Shown: positions 1 through 12,288 of the stretch, piece by piece
Numbering within the stretch: position 1 is the stretch's first letter
How the letters are laid out: each line of letters opens with the position of its first letter
Origin: Hermodice carunculata
Taxonomy: Eukaryota; Annelida; Polychaeta; Eunicida; Amphinomidae
Assembly (NCBI GenBank): GCA_964020975.1
Contig: OZ026627.1
Location: 36,202,533-36,266,532 of the forward strand
DNA length: 64,000 bases
Direction of reading: 5' to 3'
Program-made: the position numbers and the translations under genes
The notes under the pieces: model-generated
Database searches by the model: none
Told to the model about the DNA's origin: nothing
The model's input: the letters and a program-made list of their open reading frames with translations, nothing else

Positions 1-659
1 CATGTTCAGAGAAATTATTTTGGTAAGTTTTGAAAATGAGACATTATGAGAGTTTACTTCGGGTTAACAGCTTCTCTGGAGGCGGGTTAAAGGTAATCCG
101 CCTAAGCCGCGCTAAGCAAAGCTGCTAAACCACTCTTGTTCAGTCAAAAAACGCTTAGTTTATACTCTGGTGAAGAAAGTGAGCTGTCCCATTGGTTTAA
201 CATAGAATGCTAAGCATATGAGCGTCTGTGGTAAATATGTTGTATAATGATGGAGCTGCGTAACAGCTAGCAAAGTTTACGGTACAGTGTAGGGTAAGAA
301 ACAATTGGCCTGGGATTGAGATAAAGCCGGGATGAGGCCAAGAAACGGTCACAAAGTGCATATAGCAGTGCACCGCACATGAGGTGTAAATGGCCTGCTG
401 CAAGCACATGAGACATTATTGATAGTTAACATGTGCCAGCGTCAAGATCACAAGCGACAGACCTCTGATTTTGAAGAAATAAGGATTGTTGGTATGCTAA
501 TTTGCACACACACCCTCGAAAATAATATACTTAATGTAAACAAGTTGGACCGCTCACTTCCTTTTGTCCAGAGTATATTCCACAGCTCTAAACACAGTTA
601 TGTAATCAATTAGGTATTGTCTTTTTCACTTAAACAAAGACTGAGTGACCCATGGATTT
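1..659. other. no feature recognised
   Basis: Unique-looking AT-rich sequence; short open frames only, with no splice-flanked coding signal seen. Confidence 0.5.
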
Positions 660-885
660 ATCGCGAAGCCGCATAGATGAGGGTGGGAAAGGGGTTTCCC
701 GTACTGGCGTACTGGGGCTTTTTATTTACCGTACTGCCGTACTGGAAGACCTCTTTATTTTACGTACTTCGTACTATCCAAAATTTTGAAAGATTTTATT
801 TTCCGTACTGCGAACTCTAGAAAAATAATTACCTGTACCAGCGCACTAAAACCCCCCTTACCCCCCTTCATAGCTGAACTTGCAA
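660..885 (+). repeat. interspersed repeat B, forward copy
   Basis: Runs of CCGTACTG, TACTGGAAGACCTCTTTATT and a C-rich end. The reverse complement of 33700-33900 matches it in the same order. Confidence 0.6.
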
Positions 886-1955
886 CTGGTTTTGGGGAAT
901 GTATCTTACACAATGCCTTTTATTGAGTAAGTTTTAGCTGCTCTTGAGAAACATAACATTATTTGTAACTCGTGTTAGAAAATTATAGACCGTATTCCGG
1001 ACTGAGAACAAAATTATATCGCTGAGTTACTCTTTTACACATAATTGATAAATGAGCTTCAAAAGTTTTTTTACAAGAATGAATAATTACTGGATGGATG
1101 TGTAGACAGCCCTCGCTCGCCTGACCTGTGCTTTTTTTACCAAAAGCAAGTCTTCTTTAAGCTGAACAGTGCTACGCTTAAGTCGTAGCCAGTGGCTTTG
1201 TGGCTTTCAGAAATAAAGTGTAATGCTTAGAAATGTATGCATACGCTTTAACGATAAGGAACAAAAACAAAAAGACAAAACACAAAAAAACAAAACAAAA
1301 CAAAACAAAACAAACAAACAAACAAAAATTTAAAAAAAGAGAAAAGTTGGTGAAAAGTCATAAGTGCTCAGCGACAGCATCTTTAGAGCAACTTGCTTTG
1401 ATCGCCGACTACTGTCAGATTTCGGCTCAACCTGAGTGCCAGTGTCGCAGATGCAAAATACAGAATTGCTGTGTGACCGTGGAAGTCAGGTCAAGGTCAT
1501 TGTCCATCTTAAACAAATTTTATAGAGGCCCGTCTGAAGTACATCCCTACCAGTTTTGAATTATATCCTGTGAAAAGGTTTAGGGTAAGCATATCAATGG
1601 ACATGTTGATTTTACAGTCGTTGACCTTAGTCTGATCTTTCACGGTCACTGAGGATAAAAAGGAACAACATCGGGAAAAATCCAATATTTAATTCCCCGT
1701 AGGTGGCCAATAGTAACAAAGCACCAAGGAATCACCCAAGCCCAAATATGTGGCAATGTTAAATACGTTAACTAATGGAGTGGCTGCCACCAACGTGAAA
1801 AGTTAGGAAACTCGCCGACTAACGGAAATGATTATCCTTACCAAATGAGCAAACTTGTAAAGTCCAGCTTAAAGATAAAGTTGAAACGGTTTTGGAAGAA
1901 ATATGCGCTTCCTAGCTGTGAAAGCAGTCGAAAATAGCGTACATGTGAAAATAAA
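886..1955. other. non-coding, nothing beyond an A-rich tract
   Basis: Holds the (CAAAA)n tract and a GTCAGGTCAAGGTCATTGTC-type repeat scrap near 1485. No exon seen. Confidence 0.5.
1256..1340 (+). repeat. A-rich (CAAAA)n tract
   Basis: Runs of CAAAA and CAAA; the open frame through it is a repeat artefact. Confidence 0.9.
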
Positions 1956-3015
1956 AGGTACGGTAAAAAAAAAGAAGAAAAATGTGGCAGCCCTGCGTAT
2001 CTTGCGGTACCAAGACGTATACCTATGCAATTTCGGAGCAATTCGCTAAGCGGTTTCGAGAATAGCTTTTGAAATTTCCTTCGTTTCAAAAGCTGAACAC
2101 AAAAAGACTTCATTTAAAATTCAAACAGTCACGAGATCGTGACTTGTGGAACAAAATCAGTAGAGATCCACCCAAGGTAGATCTCCTCAAAAACTGAAAT
2201 GAATCTGGCCCGCGGTTTTACAAAAGAAATCGTAAATCTGGATTACCATTCCCTCACCTATTGACATATAGAGTAACAAATAGCAATGTGTGCAGTATAC
2301 AGTAATACCCGAATTGAAAAATCAGGTACCCGGAACAATATCACCTACGAACAACTTTGTTTGACCCTTGCACAAAGCACATTTCGACCAATCGTCAGCA
2401 CATACTCAATGGCGGTTATGAAGAAATCGAAAATGGCGAAAAGGCATACACACAAAGTCAATTCAAAACATTGGCACAAATCACAGCGGAACGTGTTAAA
2501 CACATTTAGGGTCTAGAGACCCATAAGTGACCGGAAAATGACCATTTCAACAACGAATACCCAGCACTTACATCTGGCATACGCTTTTGGAAAATTCGAA
2601 AATGTGAATAAACATCGCAAAATCCTTATCCACTCAGTTAACAGGAATGTATGTATTCAACCAACAAGTGCTAACATTACAAAAGTTGTTAGAAATCAGA
2701 GATCCGCAGCAACTCCACCTAGTGAACAACTTTGTTTGACGCTTGCACAAGGTACACTTTTTCCAAATTTCAGCATAACCTAAGAAACAAAACAAGCACA
2801 GTCATTATTTTTTTACATGAAGTTAAAGCGCTTGAGCAAACTTTACACGTGGTAGACATCTACCAGAGATAAATCTACACCAGCGTGCAAAGAGTATCTT
2901 CCCATCAGTTTCTGAAAGAGCTCGAGTATATAAATGTGACTGGACGACGGACATACAACGGACGACAAATCGACGACTGACCACGTTATAAGCTTAGCTA
3001 AATGACAGGTCGACT
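1956..3015 (+). repeat. family A repeat array, forward
   Basis: The same blocks as in 34620-36510 occur here: GCAATTTCGGAGCAATTCGC near 2030, AGATCCACCCAAGGTAGATC near 2164, two CAACTTTGTTTGACSCTTGC copies at 2348 and 2724, and an end block TAAGCTTAGCTAAATGACAG near 2990 where the hairpin sits in the better copy. Confidence 0.6.
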
Positions 3016-3843
3016 GACCTAAAGCTATCATCGTTTTCATCGGTGATCCACTTTAATCTGCCTGCGCTTTTGATAACGCGCATTACTCTTTCAGCTTTCT
3101 TGTGGAAGGAACAGATTATTATGCAATACCATAGGACGGTAATGGTTTGCCTTGCGTTATCCTGATTTGGATGTTGTAAAGATAGGACGAACAACGAAAC
3201 TCAAATGGCTGCTGTTCTATGAGGAGTCCCTGTCATGGAGCGCCATCTATACTCTCACAGCTTACTCACAAACATTTACTGTCCATGTAGTGCATGGATT
3301 TGTAGCACAATATTTGTAAAAGCTAATTCGGCAATTGCCTTACAATGATTCATCGGTTCGGGAACATCCTGCCATTTACATTTATTGTAGAATGTTCAAT
3401 GCAGTTATTTGGCAGTAATCGTGGTGATGTACTTCATGACATCTTTTTACATGCCTCTAGCAATTAACTATTATTGCTTTAGCTTAACTGCGTTTGGCTT
3501 ATTTAAAAGATTCATCAACTCAGTTTACAGTATGATTCCCTCCTGACAGTCTGGGAGTCAGTTGTGCATTTTCAGCCAGATAGACATAGCTGCGAGCAGC
3601 CAGATAGACATAGCTGTTTCCCAATTGTTGTTTGAATAAGATATGTTTAAACCAACTTTATTTTTGTAAGTCCCGTTCTTCATCATACAAATTACTTTTC
3701 AAAACTGTTCAGGTGTCATATCATACAAAATGGTCTTTGTTTTGCCTGATGTAAGACAGAAATAATTATAAGGTTTCAACACATTGGCAAATTAAAAAAC
3801 ATGGTAAGGACAAATAAAATAATAATTTCTTTATGTTGGACAG
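3016..3843. other. no gene seen; small tandem copy
   Basis: Sequence 5' of the first visible exon of the upstream receptor, and so probably intronic. It contains AGCCAGATAGACATAGCTG twice near 3573-3616. No CTLD exon was found. Confidence 0.5.
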
Positions 3844-3933
3844 TTGGTTCAACCGCTTCTGTAGGAGCCCGAGGAACCACAACGGCCCAGGCAAAGTCAA
3901 GCCCGAAAACACAAGGGATATCCAAAACACTGG
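3844..3933 (+). CDS. upstream receptor: Ser/Thr-rich stalk exon
   Basis: Phase 1-1 exon between TATGTTGGACAG and GTAATG. It encodes about 30 residues rich in Thr, Ser, Ala and Lys, as in O-glycosylated stalks. Joined to the helix exon it reads SKTLAIIIG, with a clean transition from stalk to membrane. Confidence 0.55.
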
Positions 3934-6501
3934 GTAATGTGTTGAGAGAGATAATTGTGCTAATTAGCGAACGCACCTGTATTTGTTCATTTGTCTTTGT
4001 GATGCATTTCTGAAAAGCATGGATAAATACTTTGGTACTCAGACAGACCTTAACTAGTGACATAATATTACAGATGAACTGAAAGTGAAGACTATCCTCA
4101 CGCAAAAATTTGCAATTGACTTTTAAATTCCTTAACTTGGATTGGAAAAAATTCTGGTACATGTACTTTAAAATTACAGTGATAATGGTCTGTTTGCTTA
4201 TTTACCAATGGCAGTCGAGAAATAGCATAGGGTTGTTAGCTTTGATCCGCTTTCCTTCCAGCGATGAAATAGTGTCGTCTGCGGTGTTAAGTGTTCCCTG
4301 CAGCCATAATATTGGGTCTCTTGCTTTGCTCAGTTTCCCTTGCGGTAATGAAACCAGCTGGTTTCTTTGCAGTGATATAATGGTGTCCTTCATTCGCCCT
4401 GTTTGTTTCCAGCAATAATCATTGGCGTGGGATCTGGCTTTGTGATGCTCGTAATCCTGTGTGGATCACTCATTGTTTTGCATAGGCATTGCAGGTCAGA
4501 TACACTGGTTTATTACACTTCTTGAAATAATACCAGCCAGAAATAAACATTCAGAGTTAGCGGAATTGTAGCCTGTGGCAATCTCATATAATTTGCATGT
4601 AAGTGCGCAGATAAGGCACTCGGTTTCTCGCCTAAGGCATAGTTTTGTGGGTTCAATAGAAGTGAAAATTTCAATCGGGTGTACTATAAGGGCATGCATA
4701 TTTCAACTCTTTATGCTCTGATTACAACACACAGTGTGCTCCTCTTAGATACCGTAATGATTTACGACTCAAAATTTATCGTAGACATTTCATTCAGATG
4801 TAATGATGCCCATATTTCCAAAGAAAAAGAATGATCACGTCAACAACTGTCAAAATTCGCCGCTAAGATTTGCTATCACTTAAATAATTAGTATTTTGAG
4901 TTTGTGTACATATATTTATTTGAGTAGCTGATGAAAAATGTACAATTTGTCATGAGTCAAAATGTTTTAAGGTAGCAGAGCTAACCTGACACCCGCTGAA
5001 GAGTTTCATTTTAAATGCACCGAAGTGACTATATTTCTGCATCTACACTCATAAAACTATATATTTTCTGTTTTGTACAGATGTGTAGTTTTCTCTTGTG
5101 TGAATAGAAAGGTTGTAAGTTATTATGGTCAAATAAAAGCAATGCTTTTGTGAAGAGGTCTCATTTACACTTTGCGACATGATTTCTCGAAATATATACC
5201 AAATGCATGCTTGAAAATTTGCTGAATGGTACCTTAAATCATAACTTAGGAAGTCAGTTTTTGTTTCCCTTGAAACATGAAAGTTTGTATTTTATGAGCA
5301 ATCAAAGGGTTTTTTGGCAGACTTGGGCAACTACTTCATTTTTGGAGCTTCAAAAGTCACTAAGAAATGCAATTTCTAAACACTGAGAAACGACTTCCAA
5401 AGTTACATTCTTATCGTCCCATTCCCACTGAGCTTGTAAGAATTATTCAAATACTTTTTGAAGTAGGCTGTCACAAAATTTATGATGTCAAGTAAAAATA
5501 TGTTTTCGAGAAATCTGCAGTGAAAGGTGGAACAGATGATTTGAAAGAGTAACAGGCCATTACATGAAATCTACTGGCTCTCTCACATTGTTCTTTCATC
5601 TACGGTAGAATCATGCAAAGGTCTTGCCACTGGATGTGTTGTCACAGTCAAAAACAAAAAACATTGAAACTTATTGGAAATGAAGATTTTTGATCTTATC
5701 GTGCATAAGGTTGAACCATTGTGTGGTGTTAGCTTGTTTGTTTTACTTGTGAAGGGCTTAATGCTCTTTTGATCATGAGTATGACTGTAGCTTATATTGC
5801 TAAATAAACGGGTATCTAATTAGACCAGTTACTGTGGGCATAATGGGTAACCATGCCTCATTGCATATACCCTGGCTGGTGCTTAGGTGAATTAGCATGT
5901 CTAAGTAAACACTGACACCTGACTTATCTTTTGACAGATACTTACAGTGATGAACAATTTTAGGCTTAATTTCCCCACGAAAATAAAAAAAGGCTACGAC
6001 AAAGCCGCATGGTATGATGGAAGATCACTAATATCTTTTACCGAAAATGACCAAAAGTCAATTTTGATGGAATGTGATTTTCAGAGCATATTGACCTATA
6101 GCTCTGATACCTTAATGTAAAATTCAAAATCATGAGGGAATATTTTACGAATAATTTTGTCCCCTGTGACGCGAGTCTCAACGTTTCTGTTCCCTACAGG
6201 GATTTCTGTTTTACATATACTTTTTATTTCTATCAGCAAAAATAAAGACAAGCTTCTATCGAAACACGAAGGAGACGGGCAAAGCAGCGTACGAAGTACC
6301 GCCACTTCCAAGATTACCACTCCTTGGGGTACTATGGAGAATTATAGACTCGGCAGAGCCAGTGAAGCAGCATCAGCGGGACCGACGGCGTTACCGCCTA
6401 CAGGTCTACCGGCCAGTCGATATTCGTCCATGTTTAGTAGCCCCTTGACAACGGATATTTCGGGGGAGGAGTGGACATGGTCAGAAATGGAGTCGGAGTA
6501 A
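3844..6501 (+). CDS. 3' end of an upstream type I receptor (stalk, helix, tail exons)
   Basis: Three phase-compatible exons: 3844-3933 (90 nt, phase 1-1), 4413-4494 (82 nt, phase 1 to 2) and 6237-6501 (265 nt, ending in TAA). They encode a Ser/Thr-rich stalk (GSTASVGARGTTTAQ and onward), a hydrophobic helix (IIIGVGSGFVMLVILCGSL) followed by HRHC, and an 87-residue tail. All three acceptors have pyrimidine-rich tracts. The tail holds RYSSMF, which contains a possible YxxPhi sorting signal, and ends in an acidic, Trp-containing segment. The helix exon has the same phases as that of the two-CTLD receptor at 26.6-43.0 kb, which suggests a tandem relative. The ectodomain exons lie outside the window or were not recognised, so calling it a lectin would be inference. 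Confidence 0.65.
4413..4494 (+). CDS. upstream receptor: transmembrane exon
   Basis: Acceptor CCTGTTTGTTTCCAG, donor AG|GTCAGA. It encodes about 22 hydrophobic residues and then HRHC. Phases of 1 in and 2 out match exon 7 of the downstream lectin receptor. Confidence 0.65.
6237..6501 (+). CDS. upstream receptor: cytoplasmic tail exon
   Basis: After the acceptor TTTTTATTTCTATCAG, one base completes the split codon (Ser), followed by 87 residues and TAA. The tail begins KNKDKLLSKHEGDG, is Ser/Thr/Pro-rich in the middle and ends GEEWTWSEMESE. An alternative acceptor at 6199-6200 leads to a frame without membrane-proximal logic, so it was not chosen. Confidence 0.65.
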
Positions 6502-7223
6502 AATGATACACTACTAGTGCCATCGATCGACATTTTTTAAAATGAGTAAAACTGTGTACTTCTCTGCCATCTAAATGGTTTTTAATATGACTGGTTGCAC
6601 GCCAAAATAATTTTTATAAAAGATAATGTACGATATATGCATAAGCTGACAATGTTCATCACATAACGCCTTTTGCCGACGGGAAATATCTATGAAACCA
6701 GGAAGTTGTTTATTGATCAATGCGTTTTCACAGAAGATCAGTACCCGAGAACATATAATGCTTGAGGTCATCCGCAGAATATGCATGCCTCATAACAACA
6801 AACATCACTGTTCATAGGTTGCACACCTGTATTCTTTTTGGCTGAAACTGCATGGTTTGGTATGGCTAGTTCTAAAATCAGCTTAGTGACACTTGCTGAA
6901 AAATAACAACAAATACCGTTTAACTAAATATCACGTAAGCTTAGGCCTTCGGTCTTTCAATGAAACATATATCGCATCGCTACGTGCTGCAGTAAAACTC
7001 TCATCGAATTGTTAAATTTGTCACCATGATACATACTACTTAAATTAATTGTCTTGTACATGCCCATAATTATGTATTATGTCTCGTAGTTGATGGACAA
7101 TGGCAAGTAGTAGGTACATTGTTTTGTGGCAAGAAGGAGAGTTGCCGTTGTTCAAGGATGGACACATTTGTTTTACATGGATTGTGAAAGAAGTCAAGCA
7201 TTGACTTATCGAGACACTCTCTC
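6502..7223. other. 3' flank of upstream receptor
   Basis: No clear AATAAA within the first 500 bases after the stop, and nothing else recognised. Confidence 0.4.
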
Positions 7224-7352
7224 AAATTGCAACAAAGTGAAGGGAAGCGTCTGTTCTCTTACAACCTGTGTCGTGCATACTTTTATTTTTATATGGTTGC
7301 TTTTGTTGGATGAATGTGTGGATTAAGAGATTATGAAATCACATTTTTATAT
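7224..7352 (+). repeat. 129-base direct repeat, copy 1
   Basis: Differs from 7854-7982 at three positions by eye (about 98% identity). The copies are 630 bases apart and flank the SINE and a CA/TA microsatellite, which suggests a recent local duplication. Confidence 0.85.
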
Positions 7353-7365
7353 GACGTATACTTCC

Positions 7366-7522
7366 TACCTTGCCTAGTGGAGGAAACCGAAGAACTCGGA
7401 GAAAACCACCGTGCGCTGTTAAAGTGGTAGGAACTTTTTCCACATGCTGCCCAGGACGAGAATCGAACCCGGGTCGCAGAGGTGAAAGGCGAGCGTCTTA
7501 CCGCTCAGCCAACCGTGCACCA
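7366..7522 (-). mobile_element. tRNA-derived SINE
   Basis: On the minus strand, box A TGGCTGAGCGG (7511-7501) and box B GGTTCGATTC (7469-7460) have tRNA-like spacing. They are followed by the TTTTCTCCGAGTTCTTCGGT type of body common in animal SINEs. It has no intact cloverleaf and so is a SINE rather than a tRNA gene. Confidence 0.7.
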
Positions 7523-7729
7523 TTCATAGTAGCTTCAGCTCCATTGAGACATTTAAACTTTTGATAGGCAGCAGTATTCTTATGGGTAATTACATGAAAG
7601 AAACAGGAACCAGATGTGCAACCTGAAATGGTGCCAACACTAGAGGCGGCACACAGAATTGACTTAGGTATCACGCCCCACTCCATAGCAATCCATTTCA
7701 GCCTGTTGAATGGAGTACAACAGTATTAA

Positions 7730-7741
7730 ACACACACACAC

Positions 7742-7833
<92 letters not shown>
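7730..7833. repeat. (CA)n-(CATA)n-(TA)n compound microsatellite
   Basis: The motif changes in steps from CA to CATA to TA within about 104 bases, between the two 129-base direct repeats. Confidence 0.95.
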
Positions 7834-7835
<2 letters not shown>

Positions 7836-7853
7836 AGCATATCGTTAAAAAGC

Positions 7854-7982
7854 AAATTGCAACAAAGTGAAGGGAAGCGTCTGTTCTCTTACAACCTGTG
7901 TCTTGCATACTATTATTTTTATATGGTTGCTTTTGTTGGATGAATGTGTGGACTAAGAGATTATGAAATCACATTTTTATAT
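7854..7982 (+). repeat. 129-base direct repeat, copy 2
   Basis: Near-identical partner of 7224-7352. The similarity ends at the same point in both copies, after TTTTTATAT. Confidence 0.85.
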
Positions 7983-8249
7983 TTGTCGACGTGACTTGAA
8001 ATACATCAAATTCAAATGTATGAAAGTGCATATACATGGTTCTAACAAAAAAAAAAAACAAAAAAAAGAAAGAAAAAATGACACCCCCGATCTGGGACAA
8101 CCCCGAATGCAGTACTTGTGCTGGAGTAATTACAATAAACTGGGCCGTGTCGATTGTGGCATTCACGCATCGCGTCCTCCGTCGACCCATTCCTTTAAAG
8201 CATGCGGATTTTGTGCAGTTGTTATGAGCTTTTTCCATTTTTCGGCTGG

Positions 8250-8330
8250 GGTATTGATACCGAAGGTTGCCGGTTCGAGACCAGGACGTTCCGTGGTCAC
8301 AAAACATAATACAATATGACACCAGCTGTA
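8250..8330 (+). mobile_element. possible tRNA-SINE fragment
   Basis: GGTTCGAGACC near 8271 looks like a pol III box B. A convincing box A is not seen, so it is at best a 5'-cut SINE. Confidence 0.25.
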
Positions 8331-11300
8331 AAGACCGTCAGTGTGACACCAACACAGTACGCGGAAACTAACTTTGCCAATGGTGCTCTTGTGATATATG
8401 TTAACTTACTGACAACACTTTACCCAAGACTGCACGGCAGATGTGCGGGAGTGCCTGCATAAACTCGCCGTTGTTGTGTTCTGCTTCTCCAGTGATCCCT
8501 GGTGGTATCAAAACTGCAGTTTTTGGCTATCTGGCCTCTGCTGTTTCCTGTACCATAGCCAAACAAAATTTGTGAGTGTACGAAATAAAGAAAGCATAAA
8601 TATTTCCAGCTTTTCTGTTTGCACATGTTGACAACTTTACAATGAGATATGGTCGAAAGTGTCGGTGACAACACAGTATTGCAATGGTAATTACATGAAA
8701 CGTCGGCGGATGGTAACAATATTGCTTTATGATGATTGTAATACCAGTGCACGCTGTCTTTAATGAGTTCAGGTACAACGTAGCATGCCCAAAGGGAACG
8801 AGAAATTCTAAGTTAGTGTTCCAAGAATGAGATATTACAGACTAAGGTATAATGCCAAGCACCGTGATTTCTCTCCTTGTTGTCGTACCTTACGGCACGT
8901 AGATCTCACTTGCTGGATCTTTATTTTGTATTGGATTTAGGTTGAACTACGACAAGAGATCTGAACAAATTTTAAGCAAGTTACATTTTCTTTGGCTGGA
9001 CTTCGACAAGGAAAGAATTTACTTGAATTATGTCTCAGATGCGGTTATTGTATTATAGTAAATTGAATACATTTAACGTGACTTCAGCAGGATTTAATGC
9101 TTTTGAATGCAACTGTACGCTCCAGCTTTAGCAGGCTATGCAGACAATATGCCATTGGTGGCCAAGTGTGGCATTCATTTGTGCTCATAAAGTGCTTATA
9201 TGTAATGGGAATTGAAAACTTAAAACAGCGAGACTGGTGGGAATCACCAGTAACATATATTTTAATTCATTTGTTGCACCGAGTCAAACTACTGTCGTTC
9301 ATGACCTTAACTCTTGTCTGACTATTTTAGGTTTACTGGGGAAATGCTTAATTGTATTCGCCCATCTGTGGCCACCCCGTCAGGGTGCACACTTGTGTCA
9401 AAATGTACAAAATGAAATGGTCCATTAGGACGTGACATATACGGCAATTCTGCTACTATTTTGTTCATATTTCTTAAATTATAGGATACACCTTTTAGAT
9501 TGGTGTAATGACATCTTTAAAGCGTAAAAGCAGAATAGCAGCTACAAACTAACTAAGTATCAAAGATGCCGGTAGTACCAACTACGACTTGGGCTTGTTA
9601 ACAACTTGAAGCCTAACTAGATTTACAATGTGATTTATTGCACCTCAGGTATCAATCTAGTCTTCTGATTAGCTGAGCGGGCGTGTAACAGTGTGGTCAC
9701 CCTGCAAGAAATTTACTGTCACACGCTGTACATTTTTTTTTTTTTTTTTGGCGCTGGAGGCGCTGCGTTCTTGATCTGGCATTGATTTTGTTGACTTGTT
9801 GGTTTGGATTTTCTTGAATATGTCTATGCCTTTTGCTGTATTTAACTTTTCTCTTATTGGTGAGTTGAACTTTGTTAATTTAAGTAACCTTTTTCTGAAC
9901 TATTCGGTATGATAAAGAAAATGGCGCCCTATCCTTTGTGCGACATGAATAAATATATACATTCATCATCAGGACCCTCTTTTGCAGAACCTATAATGCC
10001 TTTAAATGGCAGATCTCGGGGTTTGGTGGGTTCGTGGTTCTGCCCATTTCGTACAGAAAATGCACAATCTAGTTCCGCTAAACATGTCCGTTAGCTCGAG
10101 AATACAACGGCAAAGAGCCGAGGCAAACTATTGTTCCGGTTAGATCATCCCCAAAAACTGTCACCGGGAACCACTCTTTGACTGTATGGAGACAAATCTT
10201 AATACAGCACTAAAAACCCAATCACAGGAAGCCAAAGAGCCCGGGGGGACTGCAACCTGAGAGATACGGGTACATGGCCAACTTTATCAAACATGGTACA
10301 AAATAGTTGCAAAACTTCACTTTCTGTCAACCGATTTTTATGATCAATGTATCAATTTAATAGGGCGTTTTCTGAAAATTAACACGATTACTACATTGCT
10401 GTTTAAATTTAAAAAGAAAATTTACTAGCTGAAGCTAGTAACAGTCCTTAATCTATTGACTAAAGTGCTATCTCATTGATTTCATAATTGCAGTTAGGTT
10501 GAGTTATTGGATGTTGTTCGAAGTCCAGGTCAAGTCTGAGTCCTGTAGCCAAGGCTTGCAAGGCGAAATGGGGGGAGGAGGGGGAAAACCACCCTACGGA
10601 ATGGCTTTTAGTCGGGTATCCTTAGCTGAAGTGAACACAGCATGTGAAATTGCGTGAAGATTTTTAAGTCATTAACACTTGAAGAATTAATGAAAATCAT
10701 TTGAGGAAGAAATGACATCGATTCCTGACTTTTGGAGGTCACATATGCTTAAGAAGTTATATCCTGTGACAGGGTGTAGAATATGAGCCCAACTGTAACA
10801 GAATTGGATGAAAATTTGAGTTACGGGTCTTTCAAGAATTAATGGAAGTCTTCCGTTCCACAAATAACCTTAACCTTTGTCCTTTCTTCCTTTAAAGGTC
10901 ACATGTAAGTGGCAAAACCTGCTTCTTGCAATGAAAGCCATGATCTAAGCCCAACATTGTCAAAATAGATGCATGTTGTTGCAGGTCTGCTCATTTATTG
11001 TCAAGTACCACTGATCTGTCCAAAAAACCTCGACCTTTGACCTTTGGATGTTACACTACAGTAAGAAAATAAGCGGTTTCAAAAATTGTTTAAGTTACAT
11101 GCATTTAACAAATATTACCAAATGGTGTGTAAATTTGACCGATATATCCAATGTCACACACGAGGTCACTTGTATGTTATCATAACAAAGGTTTGTACAC
11201 AGAGTATGCTCAAAAGCAATGAATGAACTGTTTGGAACTTGAGGTAAAATAACCAATCATTTTCAGCACTTTTGCTCCATCTCAGCATGTAAAAAGTCCA

Positions 11301-12145
11301 ATGGGAGTGGTGCCATCATCCTATTCTCATGTTTTGCATTACATTCCATTATAAAGTTGACTTAAAGGCATTTACAAGTATACCTCTACCGTTCTATCTT
11401 TAAGAGGCAATATCTCGAAAACCACTATAGGGATTTTGGTGCATTTAAGAAATGGATGATCGCTCTGTTCATTTCTTTTAATATTTTGTGGTAAAGTAAG
11501 ATGTGAAAATGGCCTGACATCACTGCATGTGGCCAAGAGCCTTAATGGAGTTGCACTGCACGCCAAAGCATAGAAAAACGTACATGTAGACACAACAAAA
11601 GTTTTGTTGTTTTGGCGAAACTCCGGGGGCCAAACGAAAGGTGTAGCTCTATGCATGTATTTTCTCTGTAGATGACAAGAATGGGATGTCCGTATAACTG
11701 CTTCATTAATGGTTCAACATTTAGTATTGGTAAGTAGGCCTAAATGTATGCTTTATACGTGGTTCTGTTGAAATATAGAGCCTGAATAACTAGTGAGTTA
11801 GCCCCAGATGACTATCATTTCTGTGGGGCGAACGGCGGAATCACAAATCTCCCGCCATTCTCGACATATGACTGGCACCATGACGTCGTGTGTGCTCAAA
11901 ATGCACGATCACCCACACGATAGCTCATTGTTTTTTCTGTTCCGCAGTCTGTCCTCTTCACATAGGCTATGATCTAATACTTGAAAAATAAAGGTTCTTC
12001 CTGCCAAATATTGTTGGTCCCAAATTGTAGAACTTTGAACTAAGAACGTGTTTTGACTTAAAAAACAGGAAAGTTAACAAAAAATATATGTGTAATCAAA
12101 ATGTGCAATTTATAGTGGGGAGCTATTAAAAACGTTATTTTAGCA
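8331..12145. other. intergenic, repeat scraps only
   Basis: 10500-11270 has GACCTTTG-type repeat scraps (for example CTCGACCTTTGACCTTTGGA near 11029), and there is a T run at 9728-9749. No coding signal seen. Confidence 0.45.
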
Positions 12146-12288
12146 TATATAAAAATTAAGTTAGGAAGACCCCAACTAAGAATAAGAAAACCCAAACGTA
12201 CGCCGAAACGTAGCAGCCTCTGTCACGGCCAACTCGAGACTTCTGACGCGCTCTCTGGACTGGACGAGAACTCTTTCGTTCGAAAAAG
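12146..12288 (+). promoter_or_regulatory. possible TATA promoter and non-coding first exon
   Basis: TATATAAAA at 12146-12154 is followed by a CpG-richer block from about 12190 and a strong donor AAAAG|GTAAGG after 12288. No ATG-led frame of note is present, so if real it would be a 5' untranslated exon of a downstream gene. Weak evidence. Confidence 0.2.
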
